A stretch of 64,000 nucleotides of DNA from Actinopolyspora xinjiangensis (GTDB lineage Bacteria > Actinomycetota > Actinomycetes > Mycobacteriales > Pseudonocardiaceae), in assembly GCF_900104475.1 (NCBI RefSeq), contig NZ_FNJR01000011.1:62001-126000 (forward strand). Direction: 5' to 3'. Below, in pieces: positions 51,839-61,223 of the stretch; position 1 is the stretch's first letter, and each line of letters opens with the position of its first letter. Below the pieces are notes generated by a model, which had not been told where the DNA came from, did no database searches, and was given only the letters and a program-made list of their open reading frames with translations. The translations under genes were made by a program, and so were the position numbers.

Positions 51839-52825
51839 GTGTCCGAGTGGTCCGGTGACGAATTGGGGGCGGCCATGGTTACTTCCGGAGCCGGTGGGAC
51901 ACCGGAGCGGTTTCCCGAACGGCACAGGAATTCCGGCCGCGGCGATACCTCGGTGGCAGCCGAGCCGGCGGTTCCGACGGGGGAGCGGGGCTGGACCGTG
52001 CGTCCCGCGCCGGGAAACCCGCTGGCGGTCGCGGATCGAAGCGTTCCGAGCGATGTGCCCGCGGCCGACCTCTCGGTCTACTGCACGATGCTCGGCGACG
52101 ACGCCCTGGTGCTCGCACGGCGGCAGACCGGGTGGTGCCAGCACTCCCCCGACCTGGAGGAGGACTGCGCCCAGGTCGGCATACTGCTGGAGCTGCTCGG
52201 GCAGGCCAGGGAGCTGCTGCGCCGGGCCGCCGCGGTCGAGGGAAGCGGCAGGGACGAGAACCTGCTGGCACACGCGCGTGGCGTCGAGGAGTTCCGCAAC
52301 GTACGGCTGGTGGAGATCGACTGCGGCCCCGGCGCCGGGGGCGACTTCGCCGTCTCCGTCGCCAGGCTGATGGTCTGCGCCGCTTGGCGGACCGCCCTGT
52401 TCGGCAGGCTCGCCGCCAGCCGTGACCCGGTGCTCTCGGAACTGGCACGGGTGGCGCTGCCCGAGGTGCGGGGGCACCGCGACCACGCCGCGCGGTGGGT
52501 CATCCGGCTCGGTGACGGTACCCCCACCTCCCGGGAGCGGATGAGCGTCGGACTGGCGCGCGTCTGGCCGATGACCGGCGAGCTGTTCGCTCCGCACCCG
52601 GTGGAGCGCCGACTGGCCGCACTCGGCTACGCGGTGGACCCGAGCGGGCTGCGCCCCGAGGTGTCGAGACTGCTCGACGAGGTGTTGTCGGTGGCGCGGC
52701 TGGAACCGCCCGACTCCCGCGTGTTCCACGAGACCGCCGAGCCGCTCGGCCGTGGCGGGACGCACACCTCCGCACTGGAGTTCCTGCTCGCCGATATGCG
52801 CCAGTACGAACCGGTCGAGGCGTAG
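51839..52825 (+). CDS. PaaC-like ferritin-fold protein, orphan
   Basis: 328 residues. After a disordered 70-residue N-terminus, the helical core reads DDALVLARRQTGWCQHSPDL, AQVGILLELLGQARELLRRA and HARGVEEFRNVRLVEID, which matches PaaC, the structural subunit of phenylacetyl-CoA epoxygenase. None of paaA, paaB, paaD, paaE or paaK lies nearby, so it is not in a phenylacetate operon. GTG 51839 is tentative; ATG 51875 is an alternative. Its true role is unknown. Confidence 0.75.
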   Translation: MSEWSGDELGAAMVTSGAGGTPERFPERHRNSGRGDTSVAAEPAVPTGERGWTVRPAPGNPLAVADRSVPSDVPAADLSVYCTMLGDDALVLARRQTGWCQHSPDLEEDCAQVGILLELLGQARELLRRAAAVEGSGRDENLLAHARGVEEFRNVRLVEIDCGPGAGGDFAVSVARLMVCAAWRTALFGRLAASRDPVLSELARVALPEVRGHRDHAARWVIRLGDGTPTSRERMSVGLARVWPMTGELFAPHPVERRLAALGYAVDPSGLRPEVSRLLDEVLSVARLEPPDSRVFHETAEPLGRGGTHTSALEFLLADMRQYEPVEA

Positions 52826-53004
52826 CGCCCGGCTGCGTTTGAGTACTTTCCCCCAAGCGGAGCGCCCCGCCCGTGGGGCACAGTCGTGTGATGGCGTAGT
52901 GCGCGCCCCGGGAGTCCCCGCGGATCGGGATTCGTTCCGTCCGCCACCTCGAGGGGGACCCGGTACACGGCCAGGGGGAGTTCGAGCGAAGGGCACCGCG
53001 GGAG

Positions 53005-53658
53005 ATGAGCGGATTCTGGACGCACCTGATCGTAGCGCTGGCCGCCGGTGTGCTCGGTACGCTCCTGGGGCTGCTGTCCCGGCGTTCGCCGAGCGCGCCC
53101 CCCGTGGTGGAAGAACAGGCACCTCCCACACCGGCACCCGAGACGGCTGGTGGCACCGCACTCGATCACGTCCTCGCGGAACACCGCGACAAGTGGTTGT
53201 GCGAGCTCAACAGGTGTGAGCAGGCCGTCCACCGGGCGGTGCGCGCCGCTGACGCGGTCTCCTCGTTACCCGTGCGACAGGGTCTGCGGCAGGTGGTGCA
53301 CCGCATGGACGCCGAACTGCCGACGGTTCGGGCGCTCGTGCAGCTGGCCCGCGAGCTCGACGACGGCGGGGCCACGGCCGCCGGAGAGGATTCGACGCGA
53401 AGCGTCGCGCTGGAGCGGGTTCACGGTGGGGTGATGGTGGCGGTCTCGCGGTTCACTGCCCTGGGGGACCAACTCGCGGGAGTGGTCGCCGAGCTCGCGG
53501 CGGGAGCGGACCAGCAGCAGGCGCAGCGGCGAATCGCGGCGCTGCGGGAGAGCTTTCCGCTGCTTCCCGCCATGTCGGCGATCCTGGCAGGCAAGGCGGC
53601 CCGCGACGAGACCCCCGAGACCGACGATCCTTCCTCGCTGGTCGACGCGCCGGTCTGA
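53005..53658 (+). CDS. Membrane-anchored helical protein
   Basis: 217 residues. N-terminal membrane anchor (about 5-25, HLIVALAAGVLGTLLGLL), Pro-rich linker, then a helical domain (WLCELNRCEQAVHRAVRAAD, VVHRMDAELPTVRALVQLAR). No named family recognised. Confidence 0.65.
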   Translation: MSGFWTHLIVALAAGVLGTLLGLLSRRSPSAPPVVEEQAPPTPAPETAGGTALDHVLAEHRDKWLCELNRCEQAVHRAVRAADAVSSLPVRQGLRQVVHRMDAELPTVRALVQLARELDDGGATAAGEDSTRSVALERVHGGVMVAVSRFTALGDQLAGVVAELAAGADQQQAQRRIAALRESFPLLPAMSAILAGKAARDETPETDDPSSLVDAPV

Positions 53659-53680
53659 GCCTTTCTTCCGGAACCGCCGC

Positions 53681-54520
53681 TCACCCCTCCCCGGAAGCCT
53701 GCCACCACCACCCGAACGCGGTGTCGGTCGTGCCGGGAGCGGCCACCAGCAGTCCGTCGTGCGGCAGCGCCGCCGGTCTGCCGCGGCTGTCGAGCACGTT
53801 CGCCCCGGACTCAGCCGCCAGGGCCAGCGCACCCGCCACGTCCCACTCCCCGTAGGAGGGCAGCACCGCGGCGACCGCCTGCCCGAGCGCCACCTGCGTG
53901 ATGGCCAGTGCGGGGGAACCGAGGACCCGAATCCCCACGTGGTCGGCGGCGGCGTTGGCGATGAACCGGTCCATACCGCGCCAGGGGCCGTACTTGGTGA
54001 ACTCGGTGCAGACGATGCTCGCCCGGGGAGCTCGGAAGTCGTTCAGCCGCACCGGTGTTCCGTTGGCCCGCATCCCCCGACCGCGCGCGGCTGCGTATAT
54101 CTGGGCCCGGTAGGGATCGGCGACCACGCCGACCACCGGCCCGCGTTCGTCGAGCATCGCCAGGCTGTAGGCGCACCACGGGACCCCGGCCACGTAGTTG
54201 GCCGTTCCGTCCACCGGATCGACCACCCAGCGTAGGTCCGCCTCCCCGGCCCCCACCGTGGCGGCGTCGAACTCCTCGCCGTACACGGGGATTCCCGGGA
54301 AGTGCTCGGCGAGCACCCTGCGGGTGTGCCGTTCCAGCGTGCGACCGACGTCGGTCACCCAGTCGAACGGGGAGTCCGGGTGGACCGGTGGTGTGTCGTG
54401 GCCCGCCGTGGCCGTGATGACGTCAGCCGCCTCGTTGGCCAGCCGCCCCGCGATCTCCAACGCGCGTGATATCAGGGCCTGCTCGGCACGCCCGGTCTTC
54501 GGGGGAGGCGAAACACTCAT
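53681..54520 (-). CDS. Inositol monophosphatase family protein
   Basis: 279 residues. Metal-binding motifs: YGEEFDAA, WVVDPVDGTANYVAGVP and the late YGEWDVAGALALA. Mg-dependent phosphatase of inositol phosphates or related sugar phosphates. Unlike some relatives it has no extra domain. Lies convergent to the previous gene. Confidence 0.92.
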   Translation of the reverse strand: MSVSPPPKTGRAEQALISRALEIAGRLANEAADVITATAGHDTPPVHPDSPFDWVTDVGRTLERHTRRVLAEHFPGIPVYGEEFDAATVGAGEADLRWVVDPVDGTANYVAGVPWCAYSLAMLDERGPVVGVVADPYRAQIYAAARGRGMRANGTPVRLNDFRAPRASIVCTEFTKYGPWRGMDRFIANAAADHVGIRVLGSPALAITQVALGQAVAAVLPSYGEWDVAGALALAAESGANVLDSRGRPAALPHDGLLVAAPGTTDTAFGWWWQASGEG

Positions 54521-54762
54521 GCCGCACCATGATTGTCGCTGAGGGTAACCAGCGGACTACGAGCGAGTGGACACGCGGAGATACTCCGGTCAAGAATCGC
54601 CCGCCGAGGTGAAGCGTTCCGGTAAGCACCCGGTGCCGGTTCCCGCGGTTCCCTCTCGACGCGACGGCGCCGAACATCCACCTACGCGATCGGCGCCGCA
54701 GGGCCTCACGTGGTCCACTCGGCGCGTGGCGCCGACCATCCGTTCTCACAGCCCGGCCGACA

Positions 54763-54864
54763 GCGGGTTCTCTCGTGGTGCTTTCGCGAGGAAGGCCCGA
54801 CGCCGTGTAGGCCGCTACCCGATGTCGCTCCTCGCCACGGCGAGAGCCCGCGAGAGGTTTCGCC
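54763..54864 (-). repeat. Dispersed palindromic element, copy D (reverse orientation)
   Basis: Reads as the reverse complement of copy E: GCGGGTTCTCTCGTGGTGCT at 54763 and GAGGTTTCGCC at the other end. The inner stem is of the CGAC/GTCG type. It occupies most of the gap before menG. Confidence 0.83.
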
Positions 54865-54905
54865 TAGCGACCACCTACGGAAGCCGGGGCGCCGACTCCT
54901 ACTAG

Positions 54906-54911
54906 TAAAGT
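54906..54911 (+). promoter_or_regulatory. Candidate -10 of a leaderless menG transcript
   Basis: TAAAGT followed by 6 bases and the GTG of menG; no ribosome site. Confidence 0.45.
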
Positions 54912-54917
54912 GCGGGT

Positions 54918-55607
54918 GTGTCTCGTGCCGGCCTGGACAGGAACCCCCGCGCGGTGGCGGCGATGTTCGACGCCGTCGCCCGTGGCTATGACCGCACCAA
55001 CACGGTGCTCTCGTTCGGGCTCGACCGCCGCTGGCGGGAGGCCACCCGTCGTGCGCTGGCGCCCGTGGCGGGGGAGCGGATTCTGGACCTCGCCGCCGGG
55101 ACCGGTGTCTCCACCGCCGAGTTCGCCCGTACCGGCGCCCACTGCGTGGCGGCCGACTTCTCGCTCGGCATGCTCGCCGCCGGCAGGCACCGGGCGCTGC
55201 CCATGGTGGCCGCCGACGCGCTGCGGCTCCCGTTCGCCGACGGTGCCTTCGACGGGGTCGCCATGTTGTTCGGGCTGCGCAACCTCGCCGACACCTCGGC
55301 CGGACTGCGGGAGATGGCGCGGGTCGTGCGTCCCGGTGGCAGACTCGTGATCTGCGAGTTCTCCACCCCCACGCGGCAGCCGCTGCGAGCCGCCTACCGC
55401 AGGTTGGCGTTGCGCGCGGTCCCACCGGTCGCGCGAACCGTGGCGAGCAGCCCGGACGCCTACGTCTACCTGGCCGAATCGATCCTCGCCTGGCCCGACC
55501 AGCGGGAACTCGCCACGACGATCGCCGAGTCCGGGTGGTCCGAGGTGACCTGGCGGGATCTCACCGGAGGGATCGTCGCCCTGCACCACGCCCGTAAACC
55601 TCACTGA
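54918..55607 (+). CDS. menG: Demethylmenaquinone methyltransferase
   Basis: 229 residues, UbiE/MenG family. SAM-binding motif [28 protein letters not shown], and the family signatures [17 protein letters not shown] and VCEFSTPT-like [13 protein letters not shown]. Carries out the last step, methylation of demethylmenaquinone with S-adenosylmethionine. GTG start. Confidence 0.94.
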   Translation: MSRAGLDRNPRAVAAMFDAVARGYDRTNTVLSFGLDRRWREATRRALAPVAGERILDLAAGTGVSTAEFARTGAHCVAADFSLGMLAAGRHRALPMVAADALRLPFADGAFDGVAMLFGLRNLADTSAGLREMARVVRPGGRLVICEFSTPTRQPLRAAYRRLALRAVPPVARTVASSPDAYVYLAESILAWPDQRELATTIAESGWSEVTWRDLTGGIVALHHARKPH

Positions 55608-55641
55608 TCGAGCTCTTCCGGCCGGGTTGCTTCGACTGCTC

Positions 55642-55750
55642 GCTTGGCGGAACCTCTCGCGGGCTCTCGCCGCGGCGAGGAGCGACATCGGGTAGCGGCC
55701 TACACGGCGTCGGGCCTTCCTCGCGAGAGCACCACGAGAGAACCCGCGGG
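55642..55750 (+). repeat. Dispersed palindromic element, copy E
   Basis: GCTTGGCGGAACCTCTCGCG at the left. Central hairpin CGACATCGGGTAG - CGGC - CTACACGGCGTCG. Right end CTCGCGAGAGCACCACGAG and AACCCGCGGG. The CGGGTTGCTT to the left is shared with copy A. Confidence 0.86.
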
Positions 55751-55823
55751 TGGCCGGGCTGTGTGGGTGGTGGTTCGGCGCTCGCGCGCCGAGAAGATCG
55801 CGAAACGGCGTTGGGCCGGCTCT

Positions 55824-55860
55824 TGAGTAGCGACCTACGCGGCGAGCGGCCCTGCCTCGC
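55824..55860 (+). repeat. Partial copy of the palindromic element
   Basis: GAGTAGCGACCTACGCGGCG and GCGGCCCTGCCTCGC match the centre and right arm of copy E with a few differences. The outer arms are missing. Confidence 0.6.
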
Positions 55861-55951
55861 AATGCATCCGACTCACGCACCGGGGACGCGCGCCTTGCCT
55901 GCTCGCATGATTGAGGATGTGGAGTGCACGGCCCGGTTTGCCGGGCGGTCC

Positions 55952-56040
55952 GGTTGGCGGAACCTCTCGCGCGTCTCGTGAGCGGGGCCGGAGACTTCGG
56001 GTAGGTACTGCACAACATCTCCGGTGTCCTCGCGAGAAAT
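55952..56040 (+). repeat. Dispersed palindromic element, copy F (3' truncated)
   Basis: GGTTGGCGGAACCTCTCGCG at the left, inner stem CCGGAGA/TCTCCGG, then TCCTCGCGAGA, after which the similarity ends. The 55608-56418 interval otherwise holds only the operator below; no gene is seen. Confidence 0.8.
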
Positions 56041-56301
56041 CGACGGCAGCCGGGGTGCGTGGGTAGTGACCGCGATCCGGTGCTGCCGCACCGCGCCCCC
56101 GCCGATTTCCCGGCGAACGGTCGCCGACCGAACGGCGTAGACGGTCACACCCGGTGGAACCAGTGCCCGTTGCGGCCGCCGGCGGACGATGTGGTGCTCC
56201 TTTTCGGCAAGGCACGCGGACTTCCGGACGAGGTTCGCCGTGAACGCGCGTTCTTTCGTCTCCTGCGTCTCGATCGGGCGGGATGTCCGTCCTAGACTGG
56301 C

Positions 56302-56319
56302 TAGTGAACTTATTCACAA
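56302..56319. promoter_or_regulatory. Candidate Rex operator upstream of menJ
   Basis: TAGTGAACTTATTCACAA differs at one position from the Rex pattern TTGTGAAnnnnTTCACAA. Rex represses respiratory genes in actinobacteria and releases DNA when NADH rises; in Streptomyces its targets include nuo and hem genes. It lies 100 bases before the menJ start. Confidence 0.65.
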
Positions 56320-56418
56320 AGTCGACGACGCCGGTCGGGCGGTGCGGCACTCCTTCACGCCGGGATGATCGGGAGGCAAAGACGCCGACCCGAACAGCGC
56401 AGCTGGACAAGGAGCACC

Positions 56419-57717
56419 ATGACAACCACCCCCACGCGAAGCCGGACCGCCGACGAAGCCGAGGTCATCGTCGTCGGAGCGGGACCGGCGGGGGCGACCG
56501 TGGCCACCTATCTCGCCAGGGCCGGACTGGACGTCCTCGTCCTGGAGAAGAGTTCCTTCCCGCGGGAGAAAGTGTGCGGTGACGGCATCACGCCGCGCGG
56601 GGTCAAGGAACTCATCGACCTCGGCGTGGACACCCGTCCGGAGGCGGGCTGGCTGCACAATCGGGGACTCCGGGTCGTCGGCGGCGGAGTGCGGCTGGAG
56701 CTCGACTGGCCGCGACTGGCCGAGTACCCGCCGTACGGCGTGGTCCGGCCCAGGCACGACTTCGACGACCTGCTGATCCGCCACGCGCAGCGGGCCGGGG
56801 CGAGGCTGGTGCAGCGGACCTCGGTGACCGAGGCGCTCACCGACGAGCGAACCGGCCGGATCACCGGGGTGCGGGCCAAGTCCGGCCCGGAACGGGCCGA
56901 GGTCACCTACCGGGCGCCGCTGGTCGTCTCCTGCGAGGGGGTCTCCGGCAGGCTGGCGCTGTCCATGGGGCTGGAGCGCAGGGAGGACCGCCCGATGGGC
57001 GTGGCGGTCCGGCGCTACTACGAGAGCCCGCGCGCCGACGACGACTACCTGGAGTCGCACGTCGAGCTCCGGGACGAATCGAAGCCGGAGGGCTCCGATC
57101 TGCTGCCCGGCTACGGCTGGATCTTCGGCATGGGCGACGGCACGGTCAACGTGGGCCTCGGCGTGCTGTCCACCTCGAAGGCCTACGGCAGGACCGACTA
57201 CCGGGCGCTGCTGCGCACCTGGCTGGACGGAACCCCGGAGGAGTGGGGGTTGCGCGAGCCCAACGCCACCGGCCGGATAGGCGGCGCCGCGCTTCCGATG
57301 GGATTCAACCGAATGCCGCACTACGGCTCCGGCCTGCTGCTGGTGGGGGACTCCGGCGGAATGGTCAACCCGTTCAACGGGGAGGGGATCGCCTACGCCA
57401 TGGAGTCGGCGCGGTTGGCCGCCGAGTGCGTGGTGCAGGCCAGATCCCGCCCGGACGGGCAGGCCAGGGAACGCGCCCTGGCCCGCTACCCGGACGCCGT
57501 CGCCGACTCGCTGGGCGGCTACTTCCGCATGGGAAACCTGTTCAGCAGGCTCATCGGCCACCCGACCGTGATGCGCACCGCCACCAAGTACGGCCTTCCC
57601 CGGGTGACGCTGATGCGCTTCGTGCTCAAGTTGCTGGCCAACCTCTACGACAGCAGGGGAGGTGACGCCATGGACCGTGTGATAAGTGCCACTACTCGGC
57701 TCACGCCTAGCGCCTGA
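56419..57717 (+). CDS. menJ: Geranylgeranyl reductase-family flavoprotein (menaquinone reductase-like)
   Basis: 432 residues. FAD-binding Rossmann motif VIVVGAGPAGATVATYLARA, the family signature FPREKVCGDGITPRGVKEL, and LLVGDSGGMVNPFNGEGIAY. This family saturates isoprenoid chains; MenJ reduces one double bond of the menaquinone tail. ATG 56419 follows AAGGAG. Position between menG and nuo supports the MenJ role, but lipid geranylgeranyl reductase is an alternative. Confidence 0.82.
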   Translation: MTTTPTRSRTADEAEVIVVGAGPAGATVATYLARAGLDVLVLEKSSFPREKVCGDGITPRGVKELIDLGVDTRPEAGWLHNRGLRVVGGGVRLELDWPRLAEYPPYGVVRPRHDFDDLLIRHAQRAGARLVQRTSVTEALTDERTGRITGVRAKSGPERAEVTYRAPLVVSCEGVSGRLALSMGLERREDRPMGVAVRRYYESPRADDDYLESHVELRDESKPEGSDLLPGYGWIFGMGDGTVNVGLGVLSTSKAYGRTDYRALLRTWLDGTPEEWGLREPNATGRIGGAALPMGFNRMPHYGSGLLLVGDSGGMVNPFNGEGIAYAMESARLAAECVVQARSRPDGQARERALARYPDAVADSLGGYFRMGNLFSRLIGHPTVMRTATKYGLPRVTLMRFVLKLLANLYDSRGGDAMDRVISATTRLTPSA

Positions 57718-57876
57718 AGGGTCCCGTCTGATCAGATTTCGGCGACGTTGTGCGGTAATTCATAAAGTTAGGTTCACCTCAATACTGGGTGCGTACGAAC
57801 AGGCGCATACAGTGCTGAGTGTGGTCGCCGAGTCGACTCGGGGCGTAGCGGGAACCGGACTAAGGAGGCAGGCACG
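57718..57876 (+). promoter_or_regulatory. Leader region of the nuo operon
   Basis: AT-richer than its surroundings (ATTCATAAAGTTAGGTTC). Carries the AAGGAGG ribosome site of nuoA. No second Rex-type site is seen here, so nuo may share the promoter before menJ or have its own undetermined one. Confidence 0.4.
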
Positions 57877-58242
57877 GTGCTCGATCCCTACATCCCGCTG
57901 GTGTTGATGTTCGCGCTGGCGTTCGGTTTCGCCGCGTTCTCCGTCGCGATCGCGCCGCTGGTGGGGCCGCGCCGGTACAACAAGGCCAAGCTCGACGCCT
58001 ACGAGTGCGGGATCGAACCCTCGCCGCAGCCGGTCGGTGGTGGCGGTCGGATGCCGGTCGCCTACTACCTGACCGCGATGATGTTCATCCTCTTCGACAT
58101 CGAGATGGTCTTTCTGTTCCCGTACGCCGTCTCCGCGGACGCGCTGGGCCTTTACGGCGTGGTCGCGGTGATCCTGTTCATCCTGACCTTCGGTTTCGCC
58201 GATCTCTACGTGTGGCGGCGTGGTGGCTTCGATTGGGACTGA
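57877..58242 (+). CDS. nuoA: NADH-quinone oxidoreductase subunit A
   Basis: 121 residues, three membrane helices. Signatures KLDAYECGIEPSPQP and YYLTAMMFILFDIEMVFLFP. GTG start with AAGGAGG. First gene of the complex I operon; membrane arm subunit near the quinone site. Confidence 0.96.
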   Translation: MLDPYIPLVLMFALAFGFAAFSVAIAPLVGPRRYNKAKLDAYECGIEPSPQPVGGGGRMPVAYYLTAMMFILFDIEMVFLFPYAVSADALGLYGVVAVILFILTFGFADLYVWRRGGFDWD

Positions 58243-58335
58243 CCGACGACGTGAGTACGACAGCCGCCCGGTACGGGCTCGTGGGGAACGGTGGTTCCTC
58301 CTCCGTCGGGGCGACTCGTGGGAAGGAGTGCCGAG

Positions 58336-59052
58336 ATGGGGCTTGAGGAAAGCCTGCCCAACGGCATCCTGCTGGCCAATGTGGAGAAACTCGTCAACTG
58401 GACCCGCAAGACGTCGATGTGGCCCGCCACGTTCGGGCTCGCCTGCTGCGCCATCGAGATGATGACCGTGGGCGGTTCCCGCTACGACATCGCGCGGTTC
58501 GGGATGGAGCGGTTCTCGGCGACACCGCGCCAGGCTGATCTGATGATCGTCGCGGGCCGGGTCACCAACAAGATGGCCCCGGTGCTGCGGCAGATCTACG
58601 ACCAGATGCCCGAGCCCCGCTGGGTGCTCGCGATGGGCGTGTGCGCCTCCAGCGGCGGCATGTTCAACAACTACGCGGTGGTGCAGGGAGTCGACCACGT
58701 GGTTCCGGTGGACATGTACCTGCCCGGCTGCCCACCGCGCCCGGAGATGCTGCTCGACGCGATCCTCAAGCTGCACGCCAAGGTCATGGACGAGCCGATC
58801 AACGGCAAGCGCGCCGCCGAGCAGGTGGAGCGGGGGCACCGCACCGAGCTGACCGCCTCCTCCGAGAAGTACGCGCCCCGGCGCGGCTCCCAGCGGCGCA
58901 TGGCCGAGCGGCAGCAGAACGCGCAGCGCCGCGAGATGGGCGCCGAGGGCGAGTTGGGAGCCGCCGGTATCGAGAGCCTTCCACCCGGCGGGTCCCGCGC
59001 GAACGGGAACACGAACGGACAGGACCGCGACGAGATCTCGGCGGGCAGGTGA
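58336..59052 (+). CDS. nuoB: NADH-quinone oxidoreductase subunit B
   Basis: 238 residues. Ligands of iron-sulfur cluster N2 lie in [22 protein letters not shown] and PGCPPRPE. The core ends near residue 165; the remaining 70 residues are a charged, polar extension not found in short NuoB proteins. ATG 58336 follows GGAAGGAG. Confidence 0.96.
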   Translation: MGLEESLPNGILLANVEKLVNWTRKTSMWPATFGLACCAIEMMTVGGSRYDIARFGMERFSATPRQADLMIVAGRVTNKMAPVLRQIYDQMPEPRWVLAMGVCASSGGMFNNYAVVQGVDHVVPVDMYLPGCPPRPEMLLDAILKLHAKVMDEPINGKRAAEQVERGHRTELTASSEKYAPRRGSQRRMAERQQNAQRREMGAEGELGAAGIESLPPGGSRANGNTNGQDRDEISAGR

Positions 59053-59059
59053 TTCGGCG

Positions 59060-59800
59060 ATGAGCGGTGACGAATCCACTGGCGGACTCCCGGAGACGGC
59101 GGCCGAGCACACCGGCCCGACCGAGGAGGCACCCGCCGAGCGGGTGGTGGCCGGCCGTGCCAGGAAGGGCATGTTCGGGGTGACCGGCAGCGGGGACACC
59201 TCGGGCTACGGCGGCCTCCGCGTCCCCGCCTACGTGCCACCGGCCGCGGAGCGCCCCTTCGGCGGCTGGTTCGACGAGGTGGCCGACGGGCTGTTCGACG
59301 GCATGAGGCGGCGCGGCATCCCCGAGGAGGCGGTACTGCGGATCACCGTGGACCGCGGCGAGATCACCTTCTACGTGGACAGGCGGCACCTGCTCGAGAT
59401 CTGCCGGACGTTCCGCGACGAGCCCGCGCTGCGGTTCGAGTTCTGCAGCAGTTTGTCCGGGGCGGACTACGGTCCCGACGTGCCGCAGCGGCTGCACTCG
59501 GTCTACCACCTCACCTCGATGACCTACCGGCGCCGGATCCGTGTCGAGGTCGCGGTGGACGTGGCCGATCCGCACGTCCCCTCGGTGGTCGAGGTCTACC
59601 CCACCGCGGACTTCCAGGAGCGGGAGTCCTGGGACATGTACGGGATCGTCTACGACGACCACCCCGCCCTGACCCGGATTCTCATGCCGGACGACTGGGA
59701 CGGGCACCCGCAGCGCAAGGACTACCCGCTCGGCGGCATCCCGGTGGAGTACAAGGGCGCCGAGGTACCACCGCCCGACCAGCGCAGGTCCTACACATGA
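59060..59800 (+). CDS. nuoC: NADH-quinone oxidoreductase subunit C
   Basis: 246 residues. Core features [33 protein letters not shown] and [20 protein letters not shown]. Soluble arm subunit that docks NuoD. An 80-residue N-terminal extension is disordered in its first part. Seven bases after nuoB. Confidence 0.95.
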   Translation: MSGDESTGGLPETAAEHTGPTEEAPAERVVAGRARKGMFGVTGSGDTSGYGGLRVPAYVPPAAERPFGGWFDEVADGLFDGMRRRGIPEEAVLRITVDRGEITFYVDRRHLLEICRTFRDEPALRFEFCSSLSGADYGPDVPQRLHSVYHLTSMTYRRRIRVEVAVDVADPHVPSVVEVYPTADFQERESWDMYGIVYDDHPALTRILMPDDWDGHPQRKDYPLGGIPVEYKGAEVPPPDQRRSYT

Positions 59801-59870
59801 GCGGGCCGGGACCCACCGGGTGCGACCGACGGCACCGGCTCCGGCCGGTCGCGCTGTTCGAGGAGGCAGC

Positions 59871-61223
59871 ATGAGTATCGACGCCGAAGCCCCCACCGGC
59901 CCCCAGTCGGGCGGCGACCCCTTCGCCGCCTCGGCGCGGGAGACCACCGAAGGCAGGGTGTACACGGTCACCGGCGGGGACTGGGACGACTTCCTGGACG
60001 ACGCGCAGGAGGAGGAGCGCGTCGTCATCAACCTCGGGCCGCAGCACCCCTCCACCCACGGCGTGCTGCGGCTGGTCCTGGAGCTCGAAGGGGAGACCGT
60101 CACCAAGGCCCGCTCGGTGATCGGCTACCTGCACACCGGTATCGAGAAGAACACCGAATACCGCACCTGGACCCAGGGCGTCACGTTCGTCACTCGGATG
60201 GACTACCTGGCGCCGCTGTACAACGAGGCCGCCTACTGCCTGGGCGTGGAGAAGCTGCTGCGGATCTCCGCGCCCGAGCGGGCCCAGACGATCCGGGTGC
60301 TGCTCATGGAGCTCAACCGGATCTCCTCGCACCTGGTCTTCCTGGCCACGGGGGCGATGGAGCTCGGTTCGACCACCGGCATGACCTTCGGGTTCCGCGA
60401 CCGTGAAGAGGTGCTGCACCTGCTGGAGTTCCTGACCGGGCTGCGGATGAACCACGCCTTCATCCGGCCGGGAGGGGTCTCGCAGGACATCCCGGAGAAC
60501 TCCAGAGAGAAGGTCCTGGAGTTCTGCAAGGTCATGGAGAGCAGGCTGCCCGACTACGACAAGCTGTTCAGCGGGCAGCCCATCTGGAAGCAGCGCCTCA
60601 AGGGGGTCGGCTACCTGCCGCTGGACGCCTGCCTGGCGCTGGGCACGAGCGGCCCCATCCTGCGCTCCGCCGGGCTGGCCTGGGACCTGCGCAAGATCGA
60701 GCCCTACTGCGGCTACGAGGAGTTCGACTTCGAGGTTCCCACCAGCACCGACGCGGACTGCTACGCGCGCTTCCTGCTGCGGGTGGAGGAGATCCGGCAG
60801 TCGCTGCGGATCGTCCGGCAGTGCATGGACAAGCTGGAGCCGGGGCCGGTCATGGTGGACGATCCCAAGATCGCCTGGCCCGCCCAGCTGAGCATCGGCC
60901 CGGACGGCATGGGCAACTCGCTGGACCACGTCCGCAAGATCATGGGTCAGTCGATGGAGTCGCTGATCCATCACTTCAAGCTGGTCACGGAGGGATTCGA
61001 CGTCCCGCCGGGCCAGACGTACACGCCGGTCGAGGCCCCCAGGGGCGAACTGGGATACCACCTCGTCTCCGACGGCGGCACCCGTCCCATGCGGGTGCAC
61101 GTCAGGGATCCCAGCTTCGTGAATCTGCAGGCGTTCCCCGCGATGGCCGAAGGCGGGCTGGTCGCGGACGTGATCGCCGTCGTGGCCTCGATCGATCCTG
61201 TGATGGGTGGGGTGGACCGCTAG
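59871..61223 (+). CDS. nuoD: NADH-quinone oxidoreductase subunit D
   Basis: 450 residues, quinone-site subunit related to the large subunit of hydrogenases. Signatures [33 protein letters not shown] and [15 protein letters not shown]-like [21 protein letters not shown] 59871 follows GAGGAGG. The stop is directly followed by the nuoE ATG. Confidence 0.96.
   Translation: MSIDAEAPTGPQSGGDPFAASARETTEGRVYTVTGGDWDDFLDDAQEEERVVINLGPQHPSTHGVLRLVLELEGETVTKARSVIGYLHTGIEKNTEYRTWTQGVTFVTRMDYLAPLYNEAAYCLGVEKLLRISAPERAQTIRVLLMELNRISSHLVFLATGAMELGSTTGMTFGFRDREEVLHLLEFLTGLRMNHAFIRPGGVSQDIPENSREKVLEFCKVMESRLPDYDKLFSGQPIWKQRLKGVGYLPLDACLALGTSGPILRSAGLAWDLRKIEPYCGYEEFDFEVPTSTDADCYARFLLRVEEIRQSLRIVRQCMDKLEPGPVMVDDPKIAWPAQLSIGPDGMGNSLDHVRKIMGQSMESLIHHFKLVTEGFDVPPGQTYTPVEAPRGELGYHLVSDGGTRPMRVHVRDPSFVNLQAFPAMAEGGLVADVIAVVASIDPVMGGVDR

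Noticed and set aside
57760-57785. Possible iron-box (IdeR/DtxR) at TTAGGTTCACCTCAA before nuoA
   Set aside because: The half-sites do not have the spacing of a 19-base iron box.
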